This document shows positions 27,197-36,590 of a stretch of DNA of 64,000 bases, piece by piece. Position 1 is the stretch's first letter, and the number at the start of each line of letters is the position of its first letter. The position numbers and the translations under genes were made by a program. The notes below the pieces were generated by a model. It made no database searches. It worked only from the letters and a program-made list of their open reading frames with translations, and was not told the DNA's origin. Source of the stretch: Ruegeria sp. AD91A (GTDB taxonomy: Bacteria; Pseudomonadota; Alphaproteobacteria; Rhodobacterales; Rhodobacteraceae); NCBI RefSeq assembly GCF_003443535.1, contig NZ_CP031946.1:2418001-2482000 (forward strand). Reading direction: 5' to 3'.

Positions 27197-27735
27197 CCTT
27201 CTCGGACGCCATCCAAACCTGTTTCTCCAAGTTCTTCACCTTCTCGGGTCGTGCCTCGCGGTCTGAGTACTGGTTCTTTTTCCTGTTCATCCTGATCTGG
27301 AGCATCATCGCCGGGATCATTGACTGGCAGTTCTTCACTCAGGTCGCGATCACAGAAAGCGATGAGGTCAAATCCGTTACCGCCACTTCTTCGCAACCGG
27401 TGCAAAGTATCGTCAGCCTGATCGTTTTCTTCCCGCATCTGGCTGTCGCGTGGCGACGGATGCATGATACCGGGCGCAGCGGGCTTTATGCTTTGCTGCC
27501 GATCCTGCTGATCCTCGGGGCGTTTGCGGTTCTGATCTTCGGCATCGGCCTCGCCTCTCATTTCCAGCATGGTGGCACTCTGGACATTATGTTTACCCGC
27601 GCAACATTGCTGATCGTCATCCCGACACTTATCGTTCTGGTGGTGTCGCCCCTTCTGGTGCTGTGGTGGCTGACCCGCCCCAGTCAACCAGGCACCAATC
27701 AATACGGTCCCAACCCACATGAGGTAGCCCAATGA
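27193..27735 (+). CDS. DUF805 membrane protein
   Basis: 180 residues with four hydrophobic helices. FFTFSGRASRSEYWFFFLF at 14-32 and the WRRMHDTGRSGLYALL motif are the DUF805 hallmarks (an inner-membrane family of unknown role, often near stress or phage-related genes). The start overlaps the upstream hypothetical (ATGA) and the stop overlaps sucA (ATGA), so it is tightly coupled inside the operon. Confidence 0.9.
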   Translation: MTFSDAIQTCFSKFFTFSGRASRSEYWFFFLFILIWSIIAGIIDWQFFTQVAITESDEVKSVTATSSQPVQSIVSLIVFFPHLAVAWRRMHDTGRSGLYALLPILLILGAFAVLIFGIGLASHFQHGGTLDIMFTRATLLIVIPTLIVLVVSPLLVLWWLTRPSQPGTNQYGPNPHEVAQ

Positions 27736-30689
27736 CCGAACACTCGCCCAATACTGCCTTTCATGCCTCCAGCTTCATGCAGGGGCACAACGCCGAATAC
27801 CTGGAACAGCTTTATGCGCAGTACACCAAGAACCCCGGTGCGGTAGACGCTGCCTGGGTCGAGTTCTTCAAGGCCATGGGTGACGCCGCGCCTGATGTTC
27901 AGCGTGAGGCCGAAGGGCCTTCGTGGGCGCGCACGGACTGGCCTCCGATGCCGGCCGATGATCTGACCGGTGCGCTGACCGGTGAGTGGGCCGAGATTGA
28001 CGCCAAGGCGGCGGGCAAGAAGATCAAGGACAAGGCCGAGGCCAAAGGTGTTGAGGTCAGCGATGACCAGATCAAGCGCGCCGTGCTGGACAGCCTGCGC
28101 GCCCTGATGCTGATCCGGGCCTACCGGATCCGGGGTCATCTGGCCGCCGATCTGGATCCGCTGGGCATGCGCGCGGCCAGCAATCATCCGGAACTGGATC
28201 CCAAAACCTACGGCTTCACCGATGCGGACATGGACCGTCCGATCTTCATCGACAACGTGCTGGGGCTGCAGGTCGCCTCGATGCGGCAGATCGTCGAGAT
28301 CGTGAAGCGGACCTATTGCGGCACTTTTGCGCTGCAATACATGCATATCTCAAACCCGGAAGAGGCCGCATGGCTGAAAGAGCGCATTGAGGGCTATGGC
28401 AAGGAAATCCAGTTCACCAAGGAAGGCCGCAAAGCCATTCTGAACAAGATGGTCGAGGCCGAAGGCTTTGAGAAATTCCTTCACGTCAAGTACATGGGCA
28501 CCAAGCGCTTTGGTCTCGATGGCGGTGAGGCGCTTATTCCGGCGATGGAGCAAATCATCAAACGGGGTGGCGCGCTGGGTCTCAGCGATATCGTCATCGG
28601 CATGCCGCACCGCGGTCGTCTGAATGTTCTAGCCAACGTAATGGGCAAGCCCTATCGCGCCATCTTCAACGAATTCCAGGGCGGCAGCTATAAGCCCGAA
28701 GACGTGGATGGCTCGGGTGATGTGAAGTACCATCTGGGTGCCTCAAGCGACCGCGAGTTCGACGGCAACAGCGTACACCTGTCGCTGACTGCAAACCCGT
28801 CGCACCTTGAGGCGGTGAACCCTGTGGTTCTGGGCAAGGTCCGCGCCAAGCAGGATCAATTGGGCGACACTGATCGCACCAGGGTCATGGCCATTCTGCT
28901 GCATGGGGATGCGGCCTTTGCCGGTCAGGGCGTCGTGGCCGAAGGCTTTGGCCTGAGCGGTCTGCGCGGGCATCGCACCGGCGGGACAATGCACATCGTG
29001 GTGAACAACCAGATCGGCTTTACCACCGCGCCGCATTTCTCACGCTCCAGCCCATATCCGACGGATATCGCGCTGATGGTCGAAGCACCGATTTTCCACG
29101 TGAACGGGGATGACCCCGAAGCGGTTGTTCATGCAGCCAAGGTGGCGACCGAGTTCCGCCAGAAATTCCACAAGGATGTGGTTTTGGATATCTTCTGCTA
29201 CCGCAGGTTTGGTCACAACGAGGGCGACGAGCCCATGTTCACCAACCCGATCATGTACAAGAAGATCAAGACGCATAAGACCACGCTGTCTCTGTACACA
29301 GAACGCCTCGTCAAGGATGGCCTAATCCCCGAAGGTGAAATCGAGGATATGAAAGCGGCCTTCCAGGCCCATCTGAACGACGAATTCGAGGCCGGTAAAG
29401 ACTATAAACCCAACAAGGCCGATTGGCTGGACGGGCGCTGGTCGCATCTGGACAAGAACAAAGACGAATACATGCGCGGCGAGACGGCGATCGCGCCGGA
29501 CACTCTGGCCGAAATGGGTGGCGCCCTGACCCGCGTACCGAGCGGATTTGCCATGCACAAGACGGTCGGTCGGCTGCTTGAGCACAAGAAGCAGATGTTT
29601 GAAACCGGTAAAGGCTTTGACTGGGCCACTGGTGAGGCGCTGGCCTTCGGGTCATTGCTGACCGAGGGGTACCCGGTACGCCTTTCTGGCCAGGACGCCA
29701 CGCGCGGCACCTTCAGCCAGCGCCATTCGGGGTTCATTCATCAGGAAACCGAAGAGCGGTACTACCCGCTGAACAACATTCGCGCAGGCCAGTCGCAGTA
29801 CGAAGTGATCGACTCGATGCTGTCCGAATATGCAGTGCTTGGGTTCGAATACGGATACTCGCTGGCCGAACCCAATGCACTTGTTCTATGGGAAGCCCAG
29901 TTCGGGGACTTCGCCAACGGCGCGCAGATCATGTTCGACCAGTTCATCAGTTCTGGTGAATCGAAATGGCTGCGGATGTCCGGTTTGGTTACGCTGTTGC
30001 CGCACGGGTTTGAAGGACAGGGCCCCGAACACTCATCCGCGCGGCTTGAGCGGTTCCTGCAAATGTGCGGTCAGGACAACTGGATCGTGGCGAACTGCAC
30101 CACGCCCGCGAACTATTTCCACATCCTGCGCCGCCAACTGCACCGGACGTTCCGCAAGCCGTTGATTCTGGTGACGCCTAAATCGTTGCTGCGCCACAAG
30201 CTGGCGGTCAGCACGGCCGAGGATTTTACCACCGGCTCCAGCTTCCACCGCGTGCTGTGGGATGATGCACAGAAGGGTAATTCCGACACCAAGCTGGTGG
30301 CGGATGACAAGATCAATCGCGTGGTGATGTGTTCCGGCAAAGTCTATTTTGATCTGCTGGAGGAACGCGATGCACGTGGCATTGACGACGTCTACCTGAT
30401 GCGGATCGAACAGTTCTATCCCTTCCCGGCACATTCGCTGATCAACGAGCTTGAACGATTCAAGAATGCCGAAATGGTCTGGTGTCAGGAAGAGCCCAAA
30501 AACCAAGGCGCCTGGACCTTTATTGAGCCCAATATCGAATGGGTTCTGTCCCGGATCGGCGCGAAACATACCCGTCCGGCTTACGTCGGTCGCGCAACCT
30601 CGGCTTCGCCCGCAACGGGCCTGGCCAGCCAACACAAAGCCCAACAAGAAGCGCTGGTTAACGAAGCGCTGAGCATCGAAGGAAAATAA
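27732..30689 (+). CDS. sucA: 2-Oxoglutarate dehydrogenase E1 component
   Basis: 985 residues; thiamine diphosphate-dependent decarboxylation of 2-oxoglutarate and succinyl transfer to SucB. The N-terminal MQGHNAEYLEQLYAQY helix docks E2, the GMPHRGRLNVL and GDAAFAGQGVVAE ThDP segments, and RRFGHNEGDEP, are canonical. C-terminal QEEPKNQGAW is present. The start overlaps DUF805. Confidence 0.98.
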   Translation: MTEHSPNTAFHASSFMQGHNAEYLEQLYAQYTKNPGAVDAAWVEFFKAMGDAAPDVQREAEGPSWARTDWPPMPADDLTGALTGEWAEIDAKAAGKKIKDKAEAKGVEVSDDQIKRAVLDSLRALMLIRAYRIRGHLAADLDPLGMRAASNHPELDPKTYGFTDADMDRPIFIDNVLGLQVASMRQIVEIVKRTYCGTFALQYMHISNPEEAAWLKERIEGYGKEIQFTKEGRKAILNKMVEAEGFEKFLHVKYMGTKRFGLDGGEALIPAMEQIIKRGGALGLSDIVIGMPHRGRLNVLANVMGKPYRAIFNEFQGGSYKPEDVDGSGDVKYHLGASSDREFDGNSVHLSLTANPSHLEAVNPVVLGKVRAKQDQLGDTDRTRVMAILLHGDAAFAGQGVVAEGFGLSGLRGHRTGGTMHIVVNNQIGFTTAPHFSRSSPYPTDIALMVEAPIFHVNGDDPEAVVHAAKVATEFRQKFHKDVVLDIFCYRRFGHNEGDEPMFTNPIMYKKIKTHKTTLSLYTERLVKDGLIPEGEIEDMKAAFQAHLNDEFEAGKDYKPNKADWLDGRWSHLDKNKDEYMRGETAIAPDTLAEMGGALTRVPSGFAMHKTVGRLLEHKKQMFETGKGFDWATGEALAFGSLLTEGYPVRLSGQDATRGTFSQRHSGFIHQETEERYYPLNNIRAGQSQYEVIDSMLSEYAVLGFEYGYSLAEPNALVLWEAQFGDFANGAQIMFDQFISSGESKWLRMSGLVTLLPHGFEGQGPEHSSARLERFLQMCGQDNWIVANCTTPANYFHILRRQLHRTFRKPLILVTPKSLLRHKLAVSTAEDFTTGSSFHRVLWDDAQKGNSDTKLVADDKINRVVMCSGKVYFDLLEERDARGIDDVYLMRIEQFYPFPAHSLINELERFKNAEMVWCQEEPKNQGAWTFIEPNIEWVLSRIGAKHTRPAYVGRATSASPATGLASQHKAQQEALVNEALSIEGK

Positions 30690-30692
30690 GCG

Positions 30693-32210
30693 ATGACGAT
30701 TGAAGTTCGTGTTCCCACGCTTGGCGAGTCGGTCACCGAAGCCACTGTTGCAACATGGTTCAAAAAGCCCGGTGATGCGGTCGCCGTGGATGAGATGCTG
30801 TGTGAGCTGGAGACTGACAAGGTCACGGTCGAAGTGCCCTCTCCCTCTGCTGGTGTGATGGGTGAGATTGTAGCCGCCGAAGGAGAAACGGTTGGTGTCG
30901 ATGCTCTGCTGGCGACGATTACTGCCGGCGAAGGCGCAGCCACGCCTGCCCCAGCAACAGCCGCAGCAGCTCCGGAGGCCGCACCTGCCGCATCTGGCGG
31001 GTCGGTTGACGTGATGGTCCCGACACTTGGCGAATCCGTGACGGAAGCAACTGTTTCAACCTGGTTCAAGCAAGTCGGCGACAGCGTCGCGCAGGACGAG
31101 ATGTTGTGTGAGTTGGAAACCGACAAAGTCTCGGTCGAAGTACCGGCCCCGGCTTCCGGTGTTCTGGCAGAGATTGTCGCGCCGGAAGGTGCAACCGTGG
31201 ATGCAACCGCAAAGCTGGCAGTCATCTCTGGCGCGGCCGCTGGCGCAGCTCCAGCGCCAGCTCCTGCGGCGGCGGCAGCTTCTGCTGCGGCAAGCACCGG
31301 CAAAGATGTTGCAAACGCACCATCGGCTGAAAAGGCGATGGCAGAAGCCGGGTTGTCAGCCGATCAGGTCACCGGCACCGGTCGCGATGGCCGCATCATG
31401 AAGGAAGACGTTGCCAAGGCGGTTGCAGCCGCTTCTGCTCCGGCACCTGCGGCTTCTGCGTCTGCACCAGCGGCTCAGGCTCCACGCGCACCGGTTGCTG
31501 CCGAAGATGCGGCCCGCGAAGAACGCGTACGGATGACCCGTCTGCGTCAGACAATTGCCAAGCGCCTGAAGGATGCGCAGAACACCGCCGCGATCCTGAC
31601 CACCTATAACGAGGTGGACATGACCGAGGTGATGGCCCTGCGCAATCAGTACAAGGACCAGTTCGAGAAGAAGCACGGCGTGCGCCTGGGCTTCATGTCC
31701 TTCTTCACCAAGGCCTGCTGCCATGCCCTGAAAGAAGTGCCCGAGGTCAATGCCGAGATCGATGGCACCGACATCGTCTACAAGAACTTCGTTCACATGG
31801 GCGTTGCTGCTGGCACGCCGCAGGGTCTGGTCGTACCGGTCATTCGCGACGCGGACAGCATGTCCTTTGCAGCCATCGAAAAAGCCATCGCCGAAAAGGG
31901 CAAGCGCGCCCGCGATGGCAAGCTTTCAATGGCCGAGATGCAGGGCGGCACCTTCACCATCTCGAACGGTGGTGTTTACGGGTCGCTAATGTCGTCGCCG
32001 ATCCTGAACCCCCCGCAGTCGGGCATTCTTGGCATGCACAAGATCCAGGAACGACCGATGGTCATCAATGGCGAGATCAAGATCCGCCCGATGATGTATC
32101 TGGCCCTGTCTTATGACCACCGGATCGTTGACGGCAAAGGCGCGGTAACGTTCCTGGTTCGTGTGAAAGAGGCGCTGGAAGACCCCCGCCGCCTGCTGAT
32201 GGATCTGTAA
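30693..32210 (+). CDS. sucB: Dihydrolipoyllysine succinyltransferase E2 with two lipoyl domains
   Basis: 505 residues. Two near-identical lipoyl domains sit at about 3-77 and 106-180, each with ETDKV-VEVP and the lipoylated lysine at K43 and K145, separated by Ala/Pro-rich linkers. A peripheral subunit-binding domain follows (about 208-245), then the catalytic acyltransferase domain ending in [12 protein letters not shown] with the active-site His and Asp. E. coli SucB has one lipoyl domain. A GAAGGAAAA SD lies within the sucA end. Confidence 0.97.
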   Translation: MTIEVRVPTLGESVTEATVATWFKKPGDAVAVDEMLCELETDKVTVEVPSPSAGVMGEIVAAEGETVGVDALLATITAGEGAATPAPATAAAAPEAAPAASGGSVDVMVPTLGESVTEATVSTWFKQVGDSVAQDEMLCELETDKVSVEVPAPASGVLAEIVAPEGATVDATAKLAVISGAAAGAAPAPAPAAAAASAAASTGKDVANAPSAEKAMAEAGLSADQVTGTGRDGRIMKEDVAKAVAAASAPAPAASASAPAAQAPRAPVAAEDAAREERVRMTRLRQTIAKRLKDAQNTAAILTTYNEVDMTEVMALRNQYKDQFEKKHGVRLGFMSFFTKACCHALKEVPEVNAEIDGTDIVYKNFVHMGVAAGTPQGLVVPVIRDADSMSFAAIEKAIAEKGKRARDGKLSMAEMQGGTFTISNGGVYGSLMSSPILNPPQSGILGMHKIQERPMVINGEIKIRPMMYLALSYDHRIVDGKGAVTFLVRVKEALEDPRRLLMDL

Positions 32211-32212
32211 CC

Positions 32213-32482
32213 ATGGCGACACATGTACTCTGGCAGGCCGATGTGGCGGATTTCGACGCCTGGCTGAAAGTGTTCCGCGAGGACAAGCCGATGCGCAAGG
32301 CCTCGGGTATCCGCGACCTGCATGTCTGGCGCGATCCCGATCAGAAGGACCATGCAATCGCGATGTTCGAGGTTACGGATCTGGAAAAGGCGCGCGCCTT
32401 TTTCGGGTCCGAGGAATTGGCAATGCACCACGAACGAGGCGGCATTGCGCATATCTCGATCAAGCTGCTGGAACCCGTTTGA
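32213..32482 (+). CDS. Small alpha-beta barrel-like protein
   Basis: 89 residues starting 2 bp after the sucB stop. The pattern W-x-A-D-V-x-D-F-D-A-W (strand-helix) and the final HHERGGIAHISIKLLEPV resemble the ferredoxin-like dimeric alpha-beta barrel fold (ABM/DUF1330-like). No catalytic signature is seen. Its position suggests co-expression with OGDH. Function unknown. Confidence 0.8.
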   Translation: MATHVLWQADVADFDAWLKVFREDKPMRKASGIRDLHVWRDPDQKDHAIAMFEVTDLEKARAFFGSEELAMHHERGGIAHISIKLLEPV

Positions 32483-32554
32483 CAAAAGATATTCCTGACC
32501 CACCAAATCGGGTCGGGGAAGCACCGGATCGTCCGGTCGGTTTAGGAGAATCTA

Positions 32555-33943
32555 ATGGCAAATTATGACGTCATCGTAATCGGCGCCGGACCCGGCGGCT
32601 ATGTCTGCGCGATCCGCTGCGCTCAACTGGGTCTGAAGACTGCTGTTGTCGAGGGGCGCGAAACGCTGGGTGGTACTTGCCTGAACGTGGGCTGCATCCC
32701 CTCGAAAGCTTTGCTGCATGCCAGCCATCAGTTGCACGAAGCCGAACACAACTTTGCCAAGATGGGCCTGAAGGGCAAAAGCCCTTCGGTCGATTGGAAG
32801 CAGATGCAAGCCTACAAGGATGAGGTGATCGAGGGCAACACCAAGGGCATTGAGTTCCTGTTCAAGAAGAACAAGATCGACTGGCTGAAAGGCTGGGGAT
32901 CGATCCCTGCCGCCGGTCAGGTCAAAGTGGGCGATGAGGTGCACGAGGCCAAGAGCATCATCATCGCTTCAGGCTCCGAACCGTCCTCGCTGCCTGGTGT
33001 CGAAGTGGATGAGAAGGTGGTTGTGACGTCCACCGGTGCGCTGTCTCTGGGCAAGATCCCCAAAAAGATGGTGGTGATCGGCGCGGGTGTGATCGGTCTT
33101 GAACTGGGATCGGTCTACAGCCGTTTGGGTGCTGAAGTAACCGTGATCGAGTTTCTCAAGGAAATCACCCCCGGCATGGACCCGGAAGTGCAGAAGACAT
33201 TCCAGCGTATCCTCAAGAAACAGGGGCTGAATTTCATCATGGGTGCGGCGGTGCAGAAAACCGAAGCAACCAAGACCAAGGCCAAGGTGACCTACAAGCT
33301 GCTCAAGGACGACAGCGAGCATGTGATCGACGCCGATACCGTGCTGGTGGCCACGGGCCGCAAACCGTTTTACGACGGGCTGGGGCTGGATGCGCTGGGA
33401 GTCGAGATGACCCCGCGCGGGCAGATCAAGGTGGGTGCGGATTGGCAAACCAACGTACCTGGCATTTATGCCATTGGCGACGTGATCGAAGGCCCGATGT
33501 TGGCCCACAAGGCCGAAGATGAAGGCATGGCCGCCGCCGAAGTGGTCGCCGGCAAGCATGGCCATGTGAATTATGGTGTCATTCCGGGCGTGATCTATAC
33601 GTGGCCCGAAGTCGCCAATGTCGGTGAGACCGAGGCGACGCTCAAGGAACAGGGTCGTGCCTACAAGGTCGGCAAGTTCATGTTCATGGGCAATGGTCGC
33701 GCCAAAGCCAACTTTGCCTCTGACGGTTTCGTAAAGATTCTGGCAGACAAAGAGACTGACCGAATCCTTGGCGCCCATATCATCGGTCCGGCTGCGGGCG
33801 ATCTGATCCACGAGGTCTGCGTCGCCATGGAATTCGGCGCATCCGCCGAGGATCTGGCCCTGACCTGCCACGCGCACCCGACCTATTCCGAAGCGGTGCG
33901 TGAAGCGGCACTGGCTTGCGGCGACGGCCCGATCCACAGCTGA
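32555..33943 (+). CDS. lpdA: Dihydrolipoyl dehydrogenase (E3)
   Basis: 462 residues. The FAD motif GAGPGG is at 10-15, the redox disulfide C42/C47 in [13 protein letters not shown], an NAD motif GAGVIGLE in the middle, and H441-x4-E446 at the dimer interface. It reoxidises dihydrolipoamide of SucB with NAD. SD TTAGGAGAA is 6 nt upstream. It is the last gene of the suc operon and ends facing the TetR gene with a hairpin. Confidence 0.97.
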   Translation: MANYDVIVIGAGPGGYVCAIRCAQLGLKTAVVEGRETLGGTCLNVGCIPSKALLHASHQLHEAEHNFAKMGLKGKSPSVDWKQMQAYKDEVIEGNTKGIEFLFKKNKIDWLKGWGSIPAAGQVKVGDEVHEAKSIIIASGSEPSSLPGVEVDEKVVVTSTGALSLGKIPKKMVVIGAGVIGLELGSVYSRLGAEVTVIEFLKEITPGMDPEVQKTFQRILKKQGLNFIMGAAVQKTEATKTKAKVTYKLLKDDSEHVIDADTVLVATGRKPFYDGLGLDALGVEMTPRGQIKVGADWQTNVPGIYAIGDVIEGPMLAHKAEDEGMAAAEVVAGKHGHVNYGVIPGVIYTWPEVANVGETEATLKEQGRAYKVGKFMFMGNGRAKANFASDGFVKILADKETDRILGAHIIGPAAGDLIHEVCVAMEFGASAEDLALTCHAHPTYSEAVREAALACGDGPIHS

Positions 33944-33948
33944 CAACC

Positions 33949-33982
33949 TTGACCCCGGCAGCGATCAGCCTGTCGGGGTCAA
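33949..33982. terminator. Hairpin at the lpdA/TetR convergent end
   Basis: TTGACCCCG (33949-33957) and CGGGGTCAA (33974-33982) form a perfect 9-bp stem, with inner GGCAG/CTG pairing possible. The stem overlaps the TetR stop codon and last codons. It is likely a terminator for both genes though no T-run follows. Confidence 0.6.
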
Positions 33983-34543
33983 CCAAGCATCCAGATAGGT
34001 CTCCAACCTGTCTGTAAATGTCGTCGCTGAATGCAACGCGCAAAACTTCAGTGACATGGCCTGAATGGCGAAAGCCTGCACACCTTCGGCCAATAACTCG
34101 CATGGCACGTCCTTTCGCACCTCTGCAGCTTCGAGCCACAGCATCACGACACGGAAATATCTCTCAAAGCAATAGGCGACCGGTCCTATCTCAGCGACAG
34201 CCGTTGCACCGGAATACCTGATCAACAGATCGAATACATACCGCTCGGACGTCATGAAACTGTGAACCGGCTCCAGCGCCATGATGATCTCTGCAACAAT
34301 TTTGGGTGAAGTTCCGGCCTCGGCCTGATCCAGACACGCATTCAGGTTGTCCGCGATCAGAATTTCCATAAGCGCATCCTTGTCGCGAAAATGCGCAAAG
34401 AAGGTGCCCTTCGCAACACCTGCAGCCTTCACAACGTCTTCCACCCGCAAAGCTTCATATCCGCCATTTTGGATAACCTCTTCGGCAGCCGAGAGAAGCT
34501 TGGCGCGGGTCTTGATCGTACGTTTCTGGATCGTCTTTTGCAT
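33965..34543 (-). CDS. TetR-family transcriptional regulator
   Basis: 192 residues. The N-terminal TetR HTH (about 8-55) contains GYEALRVEDVVKAAGVAKGTFFAHF. The C-terminal ligand domain is helical and unremarkable. The ATG at 34541-34543 is chosen over a GTG 15 nt upstream. It is divergent from a quinone reductase gene with three TGACC--GGTCA operators in the 100-bp gap, so it is probably a repressor of both itself and the reductase, relieved by a quinone-like or toxic ligand. Confidence 0.9.
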   Translation of the reverse strand: MQKTIQKRTIKTRAKLLSAAEEVIQNGGYEALRVEDVVKAAGVAKGTFFAHFRDKDALMEILIADNLNACLDQAEAGTSPKIVAEIIMALEPVHSFMTSERYVFDLLIRYSGATAVAEIGPVAYCFERYFRVVMLWLEAAEVRKDVPCELLAEGVQAFAIQAMSLKFCALHSATTFTDRLETYLDAWLTPTG

Positions 34544-34564
34544 ACCGCTCAATTGCACAATTTT

Positions 34565-34626
34565 TGACCGCGGTCAAATTTATATTGACCGTGGTCATTT
34601 TTTTACCTACAAACTGACCACGGTCA
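34565..34626. promoter_or_regulatory. Three TGACCnnGGTCA operators for the divergent TetR regulator
   Basis: Near-identical 12-bp palindromes: TGACCGCGGTCA (34565-34576), TGACCGTGGTCA (34586-34597) and TGACCACGGTCA (34615-34626). Start-to-start spacings are 21 and 29 bp. They fill the gap between the TetR and reductase starts and overlap any promoter, so repression is likely. Confidence 0.85.
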
Positions 34627-34643
34627 TTTTCAGGAGAATCACA

Positions 34644-35237
34644 ATGCAATCGAAGAAAATCCTCATCCTTGACGGACACCCCGCAGAAAGCAGCCTGTCA
34701 CGAATATTCGCCGAAACGTATGGAGACGCCGCCCGTAAAAAGGGTCATGACGTCCGGTTGGTCCATCTGAGCGACCTGCAGTTCGATTTTGATTTCGGTC
34801 AGGGCAATTACCACGATTTCAAACCGCTTGAGCCGGTTCTGGAACAAGTGCTGCAAGACTTTGAGTGGAGCGACCATCTGGTTCTGACCACACCGATGTG
34901 GTGGGGCGGCCTTCCCGCGAAACTCAAGGGACTGATCGACCGGACATTCATCCCCGGGCGGACTTTCGACACCCGGAATACGACAAAGATCGGGTTCCCG
35001 GCGCCCATGCTGACTGGGCGTACTGCACGCGTGATCCTGACCTCAGACACGCCGGGATGGTTCATGCGCCTGATATACCGGCAGGCGCTTATCCGTCAGG
35101 TACGGGACCAGATCCTTGGGTTCGTCGGCTTCAAACCAACGCGGTTCACCTATTTTTCTGGCGCAAGCTATCCCAAGCCCGGCAACGTTGATCGCTGGAT
35201 TGAAAAAGTATCCAGGATCGGAGCCGCTGCGGTTTGA
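34644..35237 (+). CDS. Flavodoxin-fold NAD(P)H:quinone oxidoreductase
   Basis: 197 residues of the NQO1/MdaB/KefF-like family. An N-terminal beta strand ILILDGHP and the FMN/FAD-contacting TTPMWWGGLPAKLKGLIDRTFIPG (82-105) are present. It likely performs two-electron reduction of quinones as detoxification. The ATG at 34644 follows CAGGAGAA. Control by the divergent TetR fits inducible detoxification. Confidence 0.9.
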   Translation: MQSKKILILDGHPAESSLSRIFAETYGDAARKKGHDVRLVHLSDLQFDFDFGQGNYHDFKPLEPVLEQVLQDFEWSDHLVLTTPMWWGGLPAKLKGLIDRTFIPGRTFDTRNTTKIGFPAPMLTGRTARVILTSDTPGWFMRLIYRQALIRQVRDQILGFVGFKPTRFTYFSGASYPKPGNVDRWIEKVSRIGAAAV

Positions 35238-35257
35238 ACCACTGCCGCCACCCAGAT

Positions 35258-35863
35258 CTACCACATCGTTTTTGCGGCGCGTGCAGACCATTCCTCGTCA
35301 TATTGCGCGCCGCCTTCCGCACCACCTGATGCCTCGGACAGAAGCTGACCTATCGTGGGAAGATTGCCGCTTTCATCACCGCTGGACCAGATACGCGCCC
35401 GGATCAGAGCACGGGCACATTGGCTGTAAATCTCGGCGATTTTAACGACGATAACAGTCGCCGGGCGTTTGCCGCCCTTTTCAAATTGATGTCGCAGCCC
35501 CTCATCGACCGTTACAAACGCCAACCCATTCACCCGAACGACGTTGTTGGACCCCGGAACAAAGAACATGAGCGAAACACGTGGGTCGCGTACGATATTG
35601 CGCAGACTGTCCAGACGGTTGTTGCCGCGCCAGTCCGGTAGCGCCAGCGTATTCTCATCCAACTTTTTCACCACCGGGCCATCATCACCCCGAGGGCTGC
35701 CATCCACACCTTCAGGACCAACGGTGCTGAGAACACAGAGGCGTGATGCGAGAATCCACTTGCGATAGAGAGGCGTCAGTTGACGAACGACCTTTCGCAA
35801 GGACGGCGCGCCGGGCCGACCATACAACGCTTCAAGCGTTTCAATGTCACTAATGTGCTCCAT
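35258..35863 (-). CDS. Pyridoxamine 5'-phosphate oxidase-family FMN protein
   Basis: 201 residues. The split-barrel core has LSTVGPEGVDGSPRGD and LALPDWRGNNRLDSLRNIV, characteristic of the PNPOx-like family proteins (MSMEG_1061-like), which bind FMN or F420 and reduce or protect substrates; true pyridoxine oxidase activity is unlikely. The ATG at 35861-35863 was preferred over a TTG. It overlaps the plsC 3' end by 14 bp and likely continues the same transcript. Confidence 0.87.
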   Translation of the reverse strand: MEHISDIETLEALYGRPGAPSLRKVVRQLTPLYRKWILASRLCVLSTVGPEGVDGSPRGDDGPVVKKLDENTLALPDWRGNNRLDSLRNIVRDPRVSLMFFVPGSNNVVRVNGLAFVTVDEGLRHQFEKGGKRPATVIVVKIAEIYSQCARALIRARIWSSGDESGNLPTIGQLLSEASGGAEGGAQYDEEWSARAAKTMW

Positions 35864-36590
35864 CCGGATCAAACCCCACTTCCCGCATCAACTCGTTAGA
35901 ACGTGTTTCGATCACCTCTTCCAGCCGGGCAAGGAAGTCGTCCCGACCAACACCCGGCTCGATCGGGTCCAGGAAATCCACGATCGCAAGGCCCGGTATG
36001 CGCATGACACCTGTGCGGGGCCAGAAGACGCCGGCATTCGTTGCGACCGGAACGCAGGGAAAACCGAGCCCTTCGTAAAGAACCGAGGTTCCAACCTTGT
36101 AGGGCTTCTTTGCGCCGGGCGCCACGCGTGTTCCTTGCGGGTAAATCACAAGCTGACCGGGTTCCGAGAACTCCTTCGATACATCCTTGACCATCTTGGC
36201 CACGGCGGCACCGCGCTTGCCACGATTGACAGGAATGCAGCCGAGACGTCGTGCATACATGCCAATGACGGGCGTAAACAAGAGCTCACGCTTCATAATG
36301 AACTTGCCGTGCGGAATGGCATCGAAAATCATGATGATATCAAGAAATGACTGGTGTTTTGCCGCTATGACCACCTCATTCGTTGGGGCTGTACCTCGCA
36401 CTTCACACCGGATGCCAACCATCCAGCGGGCCAGCCACATCGTACTGCGCGCGTAGGTCTTGCACGCCTTCAGGGCGCCAGCCTTGGAAAACAGCGCGTA
36501 GGGCAGGAAAACAATGCCAAGGATCAGCATCCAGGCGTAGATCACGATCATGAAGATCAACGACCGGACCCATTGAACAGCCATCAACAT
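35850..36590 (-). CDS. plsC: 1-Acyl-sn-glycerol-3-phosphate acyltransferase
   Basis: 246 residues. An N-terminal membrane helix (about 10-32) is followed by the acyltransferase block HQSFLD (H79, D84) and YPQGTR block III. It acylates lysophosphatidic acid to phosphatidic acid. The ATG at 36588-36590 overlaps the ftsX stop (TGATG). ftsE-ftsX-plsC form one transcription unit. Confidence 0.95.
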   Translation of the reverse strand: MLMAVQWVRSLIFMIVIYAWMLILGIVFLPYALFSKAGALKACKTYARSTMWLARWMVGIRCEVRGTAPTNEVVIAAKHQSFLDIIMIFDAIPHGKFIMKRELLFTPVIGMYARRLGCIPVNRGKRGAAVAKMVKDVSKEFSEPGQLVIYPQGTRVAPGAKKPYKVGTSVLYEGLGFPCVPVATNAGVFWPRTGVMRIPGLAIVDFLDPIEPGVGRDDFLARLEEVIETRSNELMREVGFDPDGAH

